Shown here: in pieces, positions 12,051-20,101 of the stretch
Layout: every line of letters begins with the position of its first letter
Position numbering within the stretch: position 1 is the first letter of the stretch
NCBI RefSeq assembly: GCF_019890675.1
Contig: NZ_JAIOAA010000004.1
Span: 186,001 to 250,000, forward strand
Direction of reading: 5' to 3'
Length of the DNA: 64,000 nt
Source of the DNA: Micromonospora sp. PLK6-60
GTDB lineage: Bacteria; Actinomycetota; Actinomycetes; Mycobacteriales; Micromonosporaceae
Program-made: the position numbers and the translations under genes
Notes under the pieces: generated by a model
Told to the model about the DNA's origin: nothing
The model's input: the letters and a program-made list of their open reading frames with translations, nothing else
Databases searched by the model: none

Positions 12051-12426
12051 GGGGGTGACTGGTTTCGACTTCGTACGCAGCGACAGGGGAAGCGAGCCGA
12101 GGAAGCCGACGTCGTCTCGAAAATCGGTCGTCGGAAACCAATAAGCGCCAAGAACAATCGCGCTGACTTCGCTCTCGCCGCCTGAGGCGAGTAGCAAGTC
12201 TGTCGGCCTGGGAGCGCCTTCGACCCAGTTAGCCGGCATCAGCTAGGAGGCTGGCCAATCGGACCCGGTCGCGGGGTCCGTGCGGCGAGATCAATCAGCG
12301 ACTGGGCCCGTCACACCAACTTGCTCGCGTGAGCGGTGGGGCCGAGTAGAGGCACAGCGAGCTGCGCTCGGAGAAGCCCTGACAAACCGGCGAAGGACCC
12401 GGGTTCGATTCCCGGCACCTCCACCA
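12051..12426 (+). ncRNA. ssrA: Transfer-messenger RNA (tmRNA)
   Basis: A one-piece tmRNA. The 5' end GGGGGUGACUGGUUUCGACU and the 3' end CACCUCC-A-CCA pair as the acceptor stem. A T-arm GGGTTCGATTCCC lies just before it and CCA is encoded. The tag frame runs 12147-12185: AKNNRADFALAA followed by TGA. The resume codon GCC gives the initial Ala. A TAGGCT -10-like hexamer at 12013-12018 would start a short 5' leader removed by RNase P. With SmpB it rescues stalled ribosomes and tags the nascent chains for proteolysis. The gene order is typical of actinobacteria. Confidence 0.97.
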
Positions 12427-12432
12427 CCTGGC

Positions 12433-12467
12433 CTGTGCGCCCCGGTCCATCGGACCGGGGCGCACAG
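12433..12467 (+). terminator. ssrA terminator
   Basis: A perfect 16-bp hairpin: CTGTGCGCCCCGGTCC, loop ATC, then its exact complement, starting seven bases after the encoded CCA of tmRNA. No U-tract follows, as is common in very GC-rich genomes. Confidence 0.9.
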
Positions 12468-12546
12468 CCGTCTCCACGGCCGGTCACACCGACCGGGCCG
12501 GCTCCGCCACTCCAGGCCGATCCGGCCGCTCACCCGGGCCAAACCT

Positions 12547-12669
12547 GCGGCATCCCGGCCCATCCCCGGCCCGCGAAGGCACGACATGCGGCACCCCGCC
12601 CCATCCCCGGCCCGCGAAGGCACGACACGCGGCATCCCGGCCCATCCCCGGCCCGCGAAGGCACGACAT
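12547..12669. repeat. 41-bp intergenic tandem repeat, three units
   Basis: Units at 12547, 12588 and 12629 read GCGGCA(T/C)CCC(G)GCCC, then ATCCCCGGCCCGCGAAGG and CACGACA(T/C), with only a few differences. A fourth partial unit begins at 12670. It fills most of the 353-base gap between tmRNA and the next gene. No coding function is evident. Confidence 0.85.
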
Positions 12670-12779
12670 GCGGCACCTCCGCCCACGCCCGGTGATCCGG
12701 GCCCTGCCGGTGACGCCCGCCAGGTCACGCGGAACGCCCGCCGGGCGGCGGCTGGACCGCGCGGCCTACCCTGCGGATC

Positions 12780-13442
12780 GTGACGAACCAGAGGTTGCGC
12801 CTGTCGATCGGCGCCGCACCCGGGCAACGCGCCTTCACCGCCCTGGTGGGCATCCTGTTCACCGCCTTCGGTGCCGCCTTCGTGCTGCTGCCGCTCACCG
12901 CGGACGCCCTGCTGCGTCGGATCACCGGCTTCGGCGACCCGCTGCCCTCGTACGAGGACGCCCGGGACCTGCCGCCCGGGATGCTCCCGCCGGACCTGGC
13001 CGGGACGCCGGCCGACGACGGGCTGGGCGGGATGCGGCTGATCGGGCTCTGCGGGCTGCCGTTCGTCCTGCTCGGGATCTGGTTCGTGCTGCGGGTGCTG
13101 CGCACCGCGGCGTGGCTGGACGGAACCCGGGCCGAGGTGCGCGGTGCCTTCCTCACCCGGACGGTGGACCTGGCCACCGCCGAGATCGGCGCCGGGGCCG
13201 CGGCGTACCGGACCGGCGACGAGTCGATGCTCCGGGTGCCCACCGTGGTCGCCCGCGACCCGGGCAGCGGCCGGCAGGTCACCATCCCGCTGCGCGGCAT
13301 GGGTCTGGCCACCCTCCCGCCGCACGAGCTGCGCGCCCTCGCCGACGCGATGACCACCGGCCGCCCCACGGGTGGCCGTGACGCGGACGTGCACGCCCTC
13401 GCCGGGCAGCTGCGCGAGCTGGCCACCCGACCGCTGGGCTGA
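12780..13442 (+). CDS. Small membrane protein of unknown function
   Basis: A 220-residue protein with two hydrophobic segments, AFTALVGILFTAFGAAFVLLPLTA (residues about 18-41) and LIGLCGLPFVLLGIWFVLRVL (about 84-104), and a cytoplasmic C-terminal half. The half after the second helix contains a beta-rich stretch of the kind seen in small PH-like membrane proteins (LDGTRAEVRGAFLTRTVDL), but I cannot assign a family. The GTG at 12780 lies seven bases after TACCCT (12767-12772), so the mRNA is probably leaderless. It stands alone between two repeat-rich gaps. Confidence 0.75.
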   Translation: MTNQRLRLSIGAAPGQRAFTALVGILFTAFGAAFVLLPLTADALLRRITGFGDPLPSYEDARDLPPGMLPPDLAGTPADDGLGGMRLIGLCGLPFVLLGIWFVLRVLRTAAWLDGTRAEVRGAFLTRTVDLATAEIGAGAAAYRTGDESMLRVPTVVARDPGSGRQVTIPLRGMGLATLPPHELRALADAMTTGRPTGGRDADVHALAGQLRELATRPLG

Positions 13443-13465
13443 CCCGGGCCGCCGCCGCGCGGCCG

Positions 13466-13618
13466 GGGACCGCGGAGCCCGCCCGTCGCGGTGTGGACGG
13501 GACGGGCCGGGTGCGGCGGGACCGCGAGACCGCCCGTCGCGGTGTGCACGGGACGGGCCGGGTGCGGCGGGACCGCGAGACCGCCCGTCGCGGTGTGGTG
13601 GGCGGGTGCGGCGGGAGC
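13466..13618. repeat. 51-bp intergenic tandem repeat, about three units
   Basis: Units start near 13466, 13517 and 13568 with the core GGGACCGCG(A)GAGACCGCCC, GTCGCGGTGTG and GACGGGCCGGGTGCGG. The first unit is slightly divergent and the third breaks off after CGGTGTG. It occupies half of the 310-base gap before the gene at 13753; the rest of the gap shows nothing recognisable except the RBS. Confidence 0.8.
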
Positions 13619-13752
13619 GGTGGGACGGGAGGTGACCGGCGGTGCCGCCGGTACGGATGGGGCGAATGAGGCGGGCACCGCCCCTGGACAGGGCGGATGG
13701 CGGGGGCCCACCATCGCTGTACGCGACAGCTGCGCAGCGCGGGAGGTGCCCC

Positions 13753-14196
13753 ATGGTCACCGGTGAGATCCAGCACCCGTACGCCGTTCGCCCGGCCCGG
13801 CCCTCGCTCGGTGCCGACCTGCGCGCCCTGGCCGGCACGCTCGCCGTGTCGCCGCGGGAGGCCCGTTGGCGGGAGCGGCTGATCCTGCGGCTGGCCCCGC
13901 TCCGCGCGGGCTTCGCCGACCACGTCCGGGCCACCGAGGGGCCCGCCGGTCTCTACGCCGAGTTGCTCGGCCAGGCGCCCCGGCTGGACCGGGGTGTCCG
14001 GCTGCTGGCCCGGGAACACGTGGCGATCGCGGCCGCGCTGACCGCCCTCCAGCGCGCCGCGGAGCTGCCCGGCGTGCCGGCGGAGGAGCTGCGCGGCCGG
14101 GCCGGTCACCTGTTGCGGGCGCTGTCCCGGCACCGGCAGCGGGGCGCGGACCTGATCTGGCAGGCGTACCAGACGGACCTGGGTGGCGAGACCTGA
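13753..14196 (+). CDS. Hypothetical helical protein
   Basis: A 147-residue cytoplasmic protein starting at ATG 13753, with gggagg seven bases upstream. It is Ala/Leu/Arg-rich and predicted almost entirely alpha-helical from composition. No motif, signal peptide or membrane segment is visible. His and Glu residues (REHVAIAAALTALQRAAE) are scattered in helices, but the hemerythrin pattern is absent. Its function is unknown. The lipoprotein gene starts 43 bases downstream on the same strand and could be cotranscribed. Confidence 0.7.
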   Translation: MVTGEIQHPYAVRPARPSLGADLRALAGTLAVSPREARWRERLILRLAPLRAGFADHVRATEGPAGLYAELLGQAPRLDRGVRLLAREHVAIAAALTALQRAAELPGVPAEELRGRAGHLLRALSRHRQRGADLIWQAYQTDLGGET

Positions 14197-14239
14197 GCGG
14201 CCGGCGGAACCGGCGGGGGACGGCCGGCGTCGAAGTGGC

Positions 14240-15205
14240 ATGCGTCGCGTGATCGCCCTGCTGGGCCTGCCTCTCCTGGTCGTCGCGGCCGGCTGCGCGC
14301 CGGTCGGCTCGGTGGCGGCTGATCCGATGGACCACGAGTGGGAGGCGTTCCACCAGCGGGCGGCCGACATCGCCGACGCGTGGCGGGCCGATCCGGGGCG
14401 GGCCGCCGGCTTCGTGCCGTTGCAGGGCCCGACCGTGTTGACCGGTGACCCGAAGTTCGACCCCGACACCGAGGCGGCGTTCCAGGCCGGCTGGTACCGG
14501 GACCAGATCGAGCTGCCCGCCGCGGTGCCGGCGCCGGGCACCGTACGGTTCCCGGACGGCCCGACGACCGTGCCGTTGATCAGCGCCGCCGAGGCGTACC
14601 GGCAGTTGGATCAGGGCGATCCGCCGCCGTGCGACGGGCGGCCGATGAACCCGCCGGGGCGGCCCGCGGCGACCGGGCCGGCGACCGAGCCCGGCCCGGA
14701 CACCCCGGTGCACACCGAGGCGCCCACCGCCTGCGTCCCGCTCACCGTCACCGGGGCGCGGCTCGGCACCGTGCCGTTGCGCACCACCCGGGGCACGGCC
14801 GAGGTGCCGGCCTGGTTGTTCACCGTCGCGGAGCTGGCGGTGCCGGTGGCCCGGGTCGCCGTCGCGCCGGCCGCCGTCACCGAGCCGTCCGACGCCGCCC
14901 GGCCGGACCGGCCCGCCCCGGAGAACGTGGTCGGCGCGCAGGGCCTGGAGCGGGTCGACGGGACCCGGCTGCGGTACACGGTCGGGGTGGGCAGCTGCGA
15001 CACCGGGATCACCCCACTGGTGACCGAGTGGGACGACCTGGTCGTGGTGGGCGCCGGGGTGGTGCGCAGCACCGGGGTCTGCGACATGATGTTGAAGCTG
15101 GAGCCGGTGGAGGTCGACCTGCGGGCGCCGCTGGGCGACCGGCCGGTGCTGGACGCGGTGACCGCCACCCCGCTGCGCCTCGACGAGGCCGCCCGCTGGC
15201 GTTGA
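14240..15205 (+). CDS. Secreted lipoprotein of unknown function
   Basis: A 321-residue protein with a short lipoprotein signal: MRRVIALLGLPLLVVAAGC, with the lipobox VAAGC placing the lipidated Cys at residue 19. The mature part is hydrophilic and secreted. It has one Cys pair around CDGRP and ACVPL and another around GSCDTG and GVCDMM, which may form disulfides on the cell surface. I do not recognise a domain. It starts at ATG 14240, and its stop lies only six bases from the stop of the convergent decarboxylase-like gene, leaving no room for a separate terminator. Confidence 0.8.
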   Translation: MRRVIALLGLPLLVVAAGCAPVGSVAADPMDHEWEAFHQRAADIADAWRADPGRAAGFVPLQGPTVLTGDPKFDPDTEAAFQAGWYRDQIELPAAVPAPGTVRFPDGPTTVPLISAAEAYRQLDQGDPPPCDGRPMNPPGRPAATGPATEPGPDTPVHTEAPTACVPLTVTGARLGTVPLRTTRGTAEVPAWLFTVAELAVPVARVAVAPAAVTEPSDAARPDRPAPENVVGAQGLERVDGTRLRYTVGVGSCDTGITPLVTEWDDLVVVGAGVVRSTGVCDMMLKLEPVEVDLRAPLGDRPVLDAVTATPLRLDEAARWR

Positions 15206-15211
15206 CCGGGC

Positions 15212-16807
15212 TCAGAGGAGCTGGGGCACGTCGGTGCTGATCGGCACCGGCAGCACGGTCGGCCGGTCGGCGGCGAGCGCCGCGTCCAGCGCCTCGCCGA
15301 GCCGGTCCAGGTCGTCGACCACGGTGGCGGCGCAACCGTAGCCGCGCGCGACGGCGGCCACGTCCAGGCCGGGCAGGTCCAGGGCGGGCACGCCGGGGGT
15401 GTGCTTGAGGTCGGCGAACGCCTTGAGGATGGCGTACTGCTGGTTCACCGGCACCACGACGGGCAGTGGCAGCCCCAGCCGCGCGGCGGTCCAGAGGGCC
15501 TGCACCGAGTAGTGCAGCGAGCCGTCCCCGATCACCGCGACCACCGGGCGCCGCCGGCCGGTGTCCCGCTCGGCCAGCGCCACGCCGATCGCGGCGGGCA
15601 GCCCGAACCCCAGCCCGCCGCTGGCCATCGTGAAGTACGACGCCGGCCGGGTGATCCGCAGCCGGCGGCGCAGCGCGGACAGGTTCGACGGTGACTCCTG
15701 CACCAGCACCCCGTCGGCCGGCCAGTGCGCGGCCAGCGCGGCGAACAGCGCGTCCGGCGCGGGCGGGTCGGCGGCCTCGGGCGGTTCCGGGGCGGGGCGG
15801 GGCGCGGGCGGCGGCCGGTCGGCGGGCGGCACCAGCTCCCGCAGCGCGTCCAGGGCGAGCCCGGCGTCGCCGAGCAGGCTGTCGCCGACCGGGGCCCGTG
15901 CCGACTCGTCCGGGTCGTCGGTGACGTGCAGCAGCCGGGCGCCGGCGGGCAGGTAGTCGCCCGGCACGTGCGGGTAGTAGCGGAACACCGGCGCGCCGAT
16001 CACCAGCACCGTGTCGTGGCCGCGCAGCGCGTCGGCGAGCGGCCCGATCGCGTACGGCAGGACGCCACGGAAGTGCGGGTGGTCCTCGGGGAAGACGGCC
16101 CGTTCCGGCGCCGGGGCGGCCCAGACCGGGGCGGCCAGCCGTTCGGCCAGGCCGACCGCCGCCGGCCACGCCTGCGCCCGGTCCACCGCCGCGCCGAGCA
16201 CCAGCGCGGGCGCGCGGCTGGCGGCGAGCACGGCGGCGAAGTCCCGCAGCCGCGCCGGGTCGGGGGCGAACCGGGTGGCCACCGTGCGGACCTGCGGGGG
16301 CGGGTCGGCGGGCCGGTCCCAGTCGTCCATCGGCAGGGAGAGGAAGACCGGACCGGCCGGCGGTTGCGTCGCCGTCGCGTACGCCCGCATCAGCGCCGCC
16401 GGGATGTCCTGCGCCCGGACCGGCTCATAGCTCCACTTCACGTACGGCTGGACCAGCTCGGCCGCCCGGCGGCTGGCCAACCGGGGCTCGATCAGCAGCA
16501 TCTCGCGGTTCTGCTGGCCGGCGGTGACGATGAGCGGCGTCTTGTTGTGCCAGGCGGTGACGAGGTTGCCCATCCCGTTGCCGGTGCCCGGGGCGGTGTG
16601 CAGGTTCACGTGCGCGGGGCGGCCGGTGGCCTGGGCGTACCCGTCGGCCATGCTGACGGCCGTCGCCTCCTGCAACGCGTGCACGTACTGGAAGTCCGCC
16701 GGGAAGTCGCGGAGGAAGGGTTCCTCGGTGGAACCGGGGTTGCCGAAGACCGTGGTGAGGCCCAGGTCGCGCAGCAGGTCGTACGCCGTGTCGCGGACCG
16801 TTGCCAT
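15212..16807 (-). CDS. mdlC: Benzoylformate-decarboxylase-like ThDP enzyme
   Basis: A 531-residue thiamine-diphosphate enzyme of the pyruvate/benzoylformate decarboxylase class. Numbering from the ATG, FGNPGS has Ser26, the ThDP-activating Glu is residue 47 (QEATAVSMADGYA) and LHTAPGTGN has His70. These match the positions I remember for Pseudomonas putida benzoylformate decarboxylase. The ThDP/Mg site is GDGSLHYSVQALWTAARLG followed by NQQY. The second active-site His region reads FRYYPHVP instead of the FRYHQYDP I recall, so that residue may be shifted or lost and the substrate may differ. No mandelate pathway genes are adjacent. The enzyme class is secure; benzoylformate as substrate is tentative. 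Confidence 0.85.
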   Translation of the reverse strand: MATVRDTAYDLLRDLGLTTVFGNPGSTEEPFLRDFPADFQYVHALQEATAVSMADGYAQATGRPAHVNLHTAPGTGNGMGNLVTAWHNKTPLIVTAGQQNREMLLIEPRLASRRAAELVQPYVKWSYEPVRAQDIPAALMRAYATATQPPAGPVFLSLPMDDWDRPADPPPQVRTVATRFAPDPARLRDFAAVLAASRAPALVLGAAVDRAQAWPAAVGLAERLAAPVWAAPAPERAVFPEDHPHFRGVLPYAIGPLADALRGHDTVLVIGAPVFRYYPHVPGDYLPAGARLLHVTDDPDESARAPVGDSLLGDAGLALDALRELVPPADRPPPAPRPAPEPPEAADPPAPDALFAALAAHWPADGVLVQESPSNLSALRRRLRITRPASYFTMASGGLGFGLPAAIGVALAERDTGRRRPVVAVIGDGSLHYSVQALWTAARLGLPLPVVVPVNQQYAILKAFADLKHTPGVPALDLPGLDVAAVARGYGCAATVVDDLDRLGEALDAALAADRPTVLPVPISTDVPQLL

Positions 16808-16949
16808 CGCCGACTGCCCCCGTCTGCCGCACCGGTGTCGGGGACGGCTCGACGATCAGTTCCCCGACCCGATCGAATCTAACGGGACGGGGCGGGCTTT
16901 TCGGGAGCTTCCCGGCTCCCGCCGGGTGCCGCCGGTCACGCCGCCCGGG

Positions 16950-17753
16950 TCAGGGCAGCGGGAAGGGCAGCTGGATCCCGTCCAGGGCCGTGCCGCACGG
17001 GCAGTCCCGCTCGGCCGGCAGCGCGGCCAGCGCGTCCAGCAGCACCGCGCGCAGCGTGTTGGTGTTCTCCGCGAACACCCGGAACACTTCCTGCTGGGTG
17101 ACCGACCCGGCCCGGTCCACCCCCGCGTCCAGGTCGGTGACCAGGGCGATCGAGGTGTAGCAGAGGGCCAGCTCGCGGGCCAGCACCGCCTCCGGATGAC
17201 CGGTCATGTTCACCACCGACCCGCCGATCGCGGCGAACCAGCGGGACTCGGCGCGGGTGGAGAAGCGCGGCCCCTCGACCACCACCACCGTGCCGCCGTC
17301 GACCGCCGCCACGCTGTGCCCGGCGGCGGTGTCGAGCAGCGTACGACGCCCGGTCGGGCAGTACGGGTCGGCGAAGGAGACGTGCACCGCGCCCCGGTCG
17401 TAGTAGGTCTGGGCCCGCCCGCTGGTCCGGTCGATCAGCTGGTCCGGCACCACGAAGGTGCCCGGGCCCAGCTCCGGCCGGAGCCCGCCCACCGCGCACG
17501 GGGCGAGCACCTGACGTACCCCCAGCGACCGCAGCGCCCACAGGTTCGCCCGGTAGGGAATGAGGTGCGGCGGGTGCCGGTGGTCCCGCCCGTGCCGGGG
17601 CAGGAACGCCACCGGCCGGCCGCCCACCTCGGCGACGGTGATCGCATCCGACGGCGGGCCGTACGGGGTCTCCACCTGGTGTTCGGTGGCCCCGTCCAGC
17701 AGGGCGTAGAGCCCCGAGCCGCCGATCACGGCGAGTTCGGCCGTCGGCCCCAT
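16950..17753 (-). CDS. mtnP: S-methyl-5'-thioadenosine phosphorylase
   Basis: A 267-residue enzyme of the PNP/MTAP family that splits methylthioadenosine (from polyamine or quorum-signal synthesis) into adenine and methylthioribose-1-phosphate. Family marks are AVIGGSGLYALLD, the phosphate-site region PRHGRDHRHPPHLIPYRANLWAL, EGPRFSTRAESRWF and the purine-site VVNMTGHPEAVLARE. ATG 17753 follows the RBS ggggagg. Substrate preference among MTA, MTI and inosine cannot be told from sequence alone. It is divergent from yqgE and 142 bases upstream of the mdlC-like gene, both on the minus strand. Confidence 0.9.
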   Translation of the reverse strand: MGPTAELAVIGGSGLYALLDGATEHQVETPYGPPSDAITVAEVGGRPVAFLPRHGRDHRHPPHLIPYRANLWALRSLGVRQVLAPCAVGGLRPELGPGTFVVPDQLIDRTSGRAQTYYDRGAVHVSFADPYCPTGRRTLLDTAAGHSVAAVDGGTVVVVEGPRFSTRAESRWFAAIGGSVVNMTGHPEAVLARELALCYTSIALVTDLDAGVDRAGSVTQQEVFRVFAENTNTLRAVLLDALAALPAERDCPCGTALDGIQLPFPLP

Positions 17754-17796
17754 CGGTCCTCCCCTGGATCCCGCTCGATCATCCGCCCGTCAGACC

Positions 17797-17826
17797 TTAA
17801 CCACCGGCGGGAGTGCAGGCTATGGT
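17797..17826 (+). promoter_or_regulatory. Promoter of the leader ORF and yqgE
   Basis: TTAACC at 17797-17802, an 18-base spacer and TATGGT at 17821-17826. The first ATG on the resulting transcript is at 17834, seven bases after the -10, the spacing seen at the other probably leaderless genes here. Confidence 0.55.
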
Positions 17827-17833
17827 GCCAGGC

Positions 17834-17890
17834 ATGGGGTTGACAGCGCGAAGGGCCGGCGGCGTCGCATCCGTCCCGGTGCGCGGCTGA
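17834..17890 (+). CDS. Possible leaderless 18-residue leader peptide
   Basis: A small ORF, MGLTARRAGGVASVPVRG, starts at the predicted transcription start of the yqgE promoter and stops three bases before the yqgE ATG at 17894. The larger gene lacks a convincing Shine-Dalgarno sequence, so ribosomes finishing this ORF could restart on yqgE. The evidence is position only; the peptide has no recognised motif. It may be chance. Confidence 0.4.
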   Translation: MGLTARRAGGVASVPVRG

Positions 17891-17893
17891 CGG

Positions 17894-18493
17894 ATGTCCG
17901 AGATGCAGGAAGAGGGACAGGCGATCGGTGGCCGCGCGATGGAGTCGATGACCGGGCGGCTGCTCGTCGCGACTCCCACCCTGAAGGACCCGAACTTCGA
18001 CCGTACGGTGGTGCTGCTCGTCGCGCACGAGCCCGGCGGCGCCCTGGGCGTGGTGTTGAACCGGGCGACGGAGGTGCCGGTGGCCGACGTCCTCGGTGAC
18101 TGGGGTGACCTGGCCCGGCACCCGGCGGTGCTCTTCGAGGGTGGGCCGGTGCAGCCCGACTCGGCGATCTGCCTGGCCCGGATGCGACACCCGATCAAGC
18201 CGCTCAAGGGCTTCCAGCGGGTCTCCGGTGCGGTGGGCACCATCGACCTGTCGGTGGACCCGGAGCGGCTGCGGGAGAGCATCGGCGTGATCCGGGTCTT
18301 CGCCGGCTACTCCGGCTGGGGTGCCGGCCAGGTGGAGCAGGAGATCGAGGAGGGTTCCTGGTTCGTCCTCGACGCGCTGCCGGGAGACGCGTTCGTCGAC
18401 CGCCCCGACGACCTCTGGCCGATGGTGCTGCGCCGGCAGGGCGGCATGCTGGCCGCCGTGGCCCACTTCCCGCCGGACGTGGCGCTCAACTGA
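17894..18493 (+). CDS. yqgE: YqgE/AlgH family protein
   Basis: A 199-residue protein of the widespread UPF0301 (YqgE/AlgH) family. Visible signatures are TGRLLVATPTLKDPNFDRTVVLLVAHEPGGA, GVVLNR near the middle, LFEGGPVQPD, FAGYSGWGAGQ and the end EEGSWFVLDA. The fold is cytoplasmic and its biochemical role is not settled. The start is uncertain: ATG 17894 gives a 15-residue extension before MESMTGRL (ATG 17939), where most relatives begin. No RBS supports either; 17894 lies three bases after the stop of a possible leader ORF. It precedes tRNA-Ala. Confidence 0.9.
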   Translation: MSEMQEEGQAIGGRAMESMTGRLLVATPTLKDPNFDRTVVLLVAHEPGGALGVVLNRATEVPVADVLGDWGDLARHPAVLFEGGPVQPDSAICLARMRHPIKPLKGFQRVSGAVGTIDLSVDPERLRESIGVIRVFAGYSGWGAGQVEQEIEEGSWFVLDALPGDAFVDRPDDLWPMVLRRQGGMLAAVAHFPPDVALN

Positions 18494-18519
18494 GCCTCCC
18501 GGGGCGGGGACCCCGCGAG

Positions 18520-18548
18520 ATGACCATGCCGAGCGGCGTGTGTATAGT
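18520..18548 (+). promoter_or_regulatory. tRNA-Ala promoter
   Basis: ATGACC at 18520-18525, 17 bases, then TATAGT at 18543-18548 preceded by TG (extended -10). It lies about 36 bases upstream of the mature tRNA 5' end. Confidence 0.65.
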
Positions 18549-18583
18549 TCTCTGCGTGCCCGGGCGACCGGGGACGACAGCGA

Positions 18584-18656
18584 GGGGCCGTGGCGCAGCT
18601 GGTAGCGCACCACACTGGCAGTGTGGGGGTCAGGGGTTCGAGTCCCCTCGGCTCCA
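18584..18656 (+). tRNA. tRNA-Ala (anticodon GGC)
   Basis: A 73-nt cloverleaf. Acceptor arms GGGGCCG and CGGCTCC, D-arm GCGC-AGCTGGTA-GCGC, anticodon stem CCACA/TGTGG with loop CTGGCAG giving anticodon GGC (reads GCC/GCU Ala codons), T-arm AGGGG-TTCGAGT-CCCCT, discriminator A. CCA is not encoded (CCC follows). The third acceptor pair is G-U as G3-U70, the alanine identity element. Confidence 0.97.
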
Positions 18657-18664
18657 CCCGAGCG

Positions 18665-18705
18665 AAAAGCCCTGGTGGGAGACATTGTCTCCGACCAGGG
18701 CTTTT
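18665..18705. terminator. Bidirectional intrinsic terminator
   Basis: The sequence AAAAGCCCTGGT ... ACCAGGGCTTTT closes a stem whose inner part is GGAGACA/TGTCTCC, giving about 17 paired bases. It has A4 on one side and T4 on the other, so it works in both directions: for the tRNA from the left and for the convergent Uma2 gene from the right. A U-tailed terminator is rare in this window. Confidence 0.88.
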
Positions 18706-18830
18706 GTCATTGCGTCAAGCTCGTGGTCTACACCGCCATTCAGAAACTCCAGATGTTGTTCGTCATCGGCGCGCAGCCGCTTCGCTGAGATCACGACGCA
18801 CTCGCTGCGCGACGCGGCAGGGCGAACACG

Positions 18831-19382
18831 TCAGTCCAGGTGCTCGGCGGGGTCGGTCTGCAACAGCCAGGCCAGCGGCATCCGGGCCCGCTCCTGGTAG
18901 CCGGAGCCGGCGAGGTGGTAGAGGATGACGGTCTGCCCACCGTCGCGATCCACCACCCAGTATCGCGGGATGCCCGTCGAGGCGTACTCCCGGACCTTCG
19001 TCACCGAATCCATCGCCTCCGACCCGGGGGAGACGATCTCGACCACCAGTGCGATGTCCTCTGCCGCTGACCAGACCCGTCGCGGCGGTGGTTTGCGCCA
19101 CACCGTGAGGTCGGGAATCCGGCCACCGTCGCCGTCCGGGCCGGGGATGCGGATGCCGGCGGCCTGGAGCACCTGCTCCGCCGGCCAGCCCGCCACGATG
19201 AGCCAGGCGAAGATGCGGCTGGCGATCATGGCGTGCTCGGAATCGGGCGGCGGCATGACCGACAGGACCCCCTCGGGACTGGTCTCGTAGCGGTGTCCGT
19301 TCGGGTCGGCGGCGTTCATCGCCGCCAGGTCGTCGAGCGTCACGACGGCGGGCATGTACCTGCCGACACTCTCCGCGCTCAT
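18831..19382 (-). CDS. Uma2 family endonuclease (DUF820)
   Basis: A 183-residue protein with the PD-(D/E)XK-like fold of the Uma2 family, common in multiple copies in actinobacteria and cyanobacteria. Core pieces are GGRIPDLTVWRKP (catalytic Asp in the RxPDL position), LVVEIVSPGSEAMDS (E-x-V/I in the second strand), then KVREYASTGIPRYWVVDRD. I start it at ATG 19382 (MSAESVGRYMPAVV), giving normal family length. Its role is unsettled (nuclease by fold). No toxin-antitoxin partner is adjacent. Confidence 0.88.
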   Translation of the reverse strand: MSAESVGRYMPAVVTLDDLAAMNAADPNGHRYETSPEGVLSVMPPPDSEHAMIASRIFAWLIVAGWPAEQVLQAAGIRIPGPDGDGGRIPDLTVWRKPPPRRVWSAAEDIALVVEIVSPGSEAMDSVTKVREYASTGIPRYWVVDRDGGQTVILYHLAGSGYQERARMPLAWLLQTDPAEHLD

Positions 19383-19543
19383 ACGCCTCATCCTAGGCGA
19401 ATCGCGGGCACCCACCCGGTTGCGCCGTCCGCGACGCGTCGGCGGTCGGCACCACCCCGCATGCGAACCGGCCACCCAAGAGGAGTGATCCAAGTCACAG
19501 GACCGGATGAATCGCGGGCGACGCGGCGGTCGTCTTGCCGGGT

Positions 19544-20101
19544 GTGAAACGAAGCCTGGACGCGGCCGACGAGGACGAACTCGTGCGCCGCACCGCCGCC
19601 GGGGACCGGCGCGCCTTCGACGAGCTGTACCGGCGTACGTCGCCGTGGCTGCTCAGCCGGCTGCGCCGCCGGTGCGCCGACGACGACCTGGTCGCCGACG
19701 TGATGCAGGAGACGTACCTGGCCGTCTGGCGGGCCGCGGGCAGCTTCGCCGGGTCGGGCCCGGACACCTCGGGCAGCGCGGTGGGCTGGCTGTGGACCAT
19801 CGCCGCGCACCGCCTCGTCGACGCGTTCCGCCGCCGGGCGCGCCGGCAGGAGATGCCGGTGGTGCCGCTCGCCGAGACGGTCGCCCCGGCCGCCGAGGAC
19901 GAGGCGCTGTCCGGGCGGGTCGGCCACGAGCTGGAGCAGGCCCTGCTGGTGCTCCCCCCGGAGGCGCGCCAGGTGCTGCGGGCGATGGTGCTCGACGGAT
20001 TCTCCGTCCGAGAGACGTCGCTGCTGCTGGGCGTGCCGGAAAGCACCGTGAAGTCGCGGGCCCGGCGGGCCCGGATCGCTCTCCGGGAGGCGCTGTCATG
20101 A
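19544..20101 (+). CDS. ECF-type RNA polymerase sigma factor
   Basis: A 185-residue sigma-70 family protein of ECF size. Region 2 lies around RRAFDELYRRTSPWLLSRLRRRCADDDLVADVMQETYLAVWRAA-like residues 20-65, and region 4 around LPPEARQVLRAMVLDGFSVRETSLLLGVPESTVKSRARRARIAL near the C-terminus. The VKSR-type recognition helix is typical. GTG 19544 is preferred over TTG 19535. It overlaps the anti-sigma gene by ATGA, and the three following genes overlap or nearly abut, so all five probably form one unit. A tgaatc-N17-cgtc arrangement just upstream might be its own promoter, but this is weak. Confidence 0.92.
   Translation: MKRSLDAADEDELVRRTAAGDRRAFDELYRRTSPWLLSRLRRRCADDDLVADVMQETYLAVWRAAGSFAGSGPDTSGSAVGWLWTIAAHRLVDAFRRRARRQEMPVVPLAETVAPAAEDEALSGRVGHELEQALLVLPPEARQVLRAMVLDGFSVRETSLLLGVPESTVKSRARRARIALREALS

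Noticed and set aside
12547..12669. CRISPR-like array.
   Set aside because: Units are directly adjacent with no variable spacers, and no cas genes occur in the window; it is a simple tandem repeat.
18831..19382. Toxin-antitoxin module around the Uma2 gene.
   Set aside because: No small partner gene overlaps or adjoins it; Uma2 proteins usually stand alone.
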